Shown piece by piece: positions 5,043 through 5,796 of a stretch of DNA of 5,796 nucleotides. Source of the DNA: Bacteroidia bacterium (GTDB lineage Bacteria > Bacteroidota > Bacteroidia > Bacteroidales > VadinHA17); contig JAPLEC010000164.1 in assembly GCA_026391515.1 (NCBI GenBank), positions 1 through 5,796 on the forward strand, in the 5' to 3' direction. Position 1 is the first letter of the stretch, and each line of letters starts with the position of its first letter. Made by a program: the position numbers and the translations under genes. Below the pieces are notes generated by a model that ran no database searches, had not been told where the DNA came from, and saw only the letters and a program-made list of their open reading frames with translations.

Positions 5043-5796
5043 CTAAAATTTGTTTGGTACTGCTTCCCTCATCATTCCATATACTGCATCGAAAATATCC
5101 TCTGCACTCGGTTTTGAAAAATAGTCGCCATCGGTTGTATAAGCAGGACGATGCTCCTTCCCTGTCAGAGTTTTTGGAGGAGAATCAAGGTAATGCCAGG
5201 CACCCTGCTTCTCCAGGACTTCCTGCATCATAAAGGCAGTTGTTCCGCCCGGAACATCCTCATCGAGGAATAAAATTCTGTTGGTTTTTTTGACAGAATC
5301 AAGAATGATTCCTTTTTTATCAAATGGCATAAGTGTCTGAACATCTATAAGCTCCACAGATATGTCATGCAGTGCCAACTGTTTCACTGCTTCAGCAGCT
5401 ATCCGGACTGTCGATCCATACGTGACAAGAGTCAGATCTTTCCCGGTGCTCAAAATTTCGGGTACACCAAGCTGAATCTTGTACTCCCCGATATTGTCGG
5501 GCATCTTTTCCTTTAACCTGTAACCGTTAAGAGGCTCTATAACGATCGCCGGATCATTCCCTTCAAGCAATGTATTATAGAATCCTGCAGCTCTGGTCAT
5601 ATCACGCGGGGTACAGACATAAACGCCACGCACTGAATTGATCAGCATGCTCATCGGTGACCCTGAATGCCAGATTCCTTCCAGCCGGTGACCTCTGGTC
5701 GATATGATAAGCGGAGCAATCATCCTTCCTGCTGTCCTGTAATGTGTTGTAGCAAGGTCATCACTAAGAAGCTGCAGCGCGTACATGAGGTAATCG
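5043..5796 (-). CDS. 2-oxoacid dehydrogenase E1 component, beta (transketolase-like) part; 5' end outside window
   Basis: The 250 visible residues are the C-terminal part of a thiamine-diphosphate-dependent E1 subunit that decarboxylates a 2-oxoacid and acylates the lipoyl group of E2. The first part (DYLMYALQLLSDDLATTHYRTAG, then HSGSP and VYVCTPRDM) is the end of the pyrimidine-binding transketolase domain. LVTYGSTVRIAAEAVKQL, ELIDVQTLMPFD and LDEDVPGG form the transketolase C-terminal domain, and the chain ends with HRPAYTTDGDYFSKPSAEDIFDAVY. The sequence is most like the Bacteroidetes single-chain alpha/beta E1, so the missing part probably includes an alpha domain. The frame is open to the window edge and the Met at 5784-5786 is internal, not the start. 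The stop is TAG at 5043-5045. Pyruvate, branched-chain and 2-oxoglutarate substrates cannot be told apart here. Confidence 0.92.
   Translation of the reverse strand, partial: DYLMYALQLLSDDLATTHYRTAGRMIAPLIISTRGHRLEGIWHSGSPMSMLINSVRGVYVCTPRDMTRAAGFYNTLLEGNDPAIVIEPLNGYRLKEKMPDNIGEYKIQLGVPEILSTGKDLTLVTYGSTVRIAAEAVKQLALHDISVELIDVQTLMPFDKKGIILDSVKKTNRILFLDEDVPGGTTAFMMQEVLEKQGAWHYLDSPPKTLTGKEHRPAYTTDGDYFSKPSAEDIFDAVYGMMREAVPNKF

Noticed and set aside
5784..5786. ATG as the start of the E1 beta gene
   Set aside because: The frame stays open upstream with family-like residues (DYL before the Met), and the pyrimidine-binding domain would be cut, so this Met is internal.

Overview
The window looks like a chromosomal segment of a member of the Bacteroidota (Bacteroidetes), probably an environmental Bacteroidales-like lineage. 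The evidence is family-level. It has a short AMP nucleosidase of the Bacteroidetes kind, a Bacteroidetes-type DNA polymerase III delta, and the beta half of an E1 2-oxoacid dehydrogenase closest to the single-chain alpha/beta form of this phylum. It also has a stand-alone HsdR_N-like nuclease gene, almost no purine-rich ribosome binding sites, and CTTTGTG/CTCTGTG inverted-repeat elements between genes. Every complete gene ends in an ordinary TAA or TGA and the code is standard. No phage, plasmid, transposase, CRISPR array, tRNA or rRNA was seen.

Layout. Positions 1-397 (minus) hold the 5' part of an HsdR N-terminal-like nuclease gene. It is broken by two in-frame stops and has no ATG. A 185-bp gap follows, with an inverted repeat built of 8-bp units (454-533). 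Then come amn (583-1353, plus) and holA (1355-2365, plus), one base apart. A GC-rich palindrome (2369-2384) separates holA from the convergent yqgE/algH-family gene (2411-3001, minus). An AT-rich 169-bp divergent intergenic region (3002-3170) leads to a 586-residue PEPCK/HprK-superfamily protein (3171-4931, plus). A second inverted repeat, built of 10-bp units (4935-5035), lies between that gene and the convergent 3' part of the E1 dehydrogenase gene (5043-5796, minus, running off the right edge).

How the genes relate. Only amn and holA look like a transcriptional unit; they join AMP breakdown to the replication clamp loader, which is a physical rather than an obvious metabolic link. The PEPCK-like protein and the E1 dehydrogenase both belong to the PEP/pyruvate/2-oxoacid area of metabolism, but they are convergent and not an operon. 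Most of the window is ordinary housekeeping sequence. The points worth a second look are the decayed nuclease gene with a perfect hairpin around its first stop, the divergent PEPCK-like protein, and the two periodic inverted repeats. I do not see a convincing new multi-gene system.
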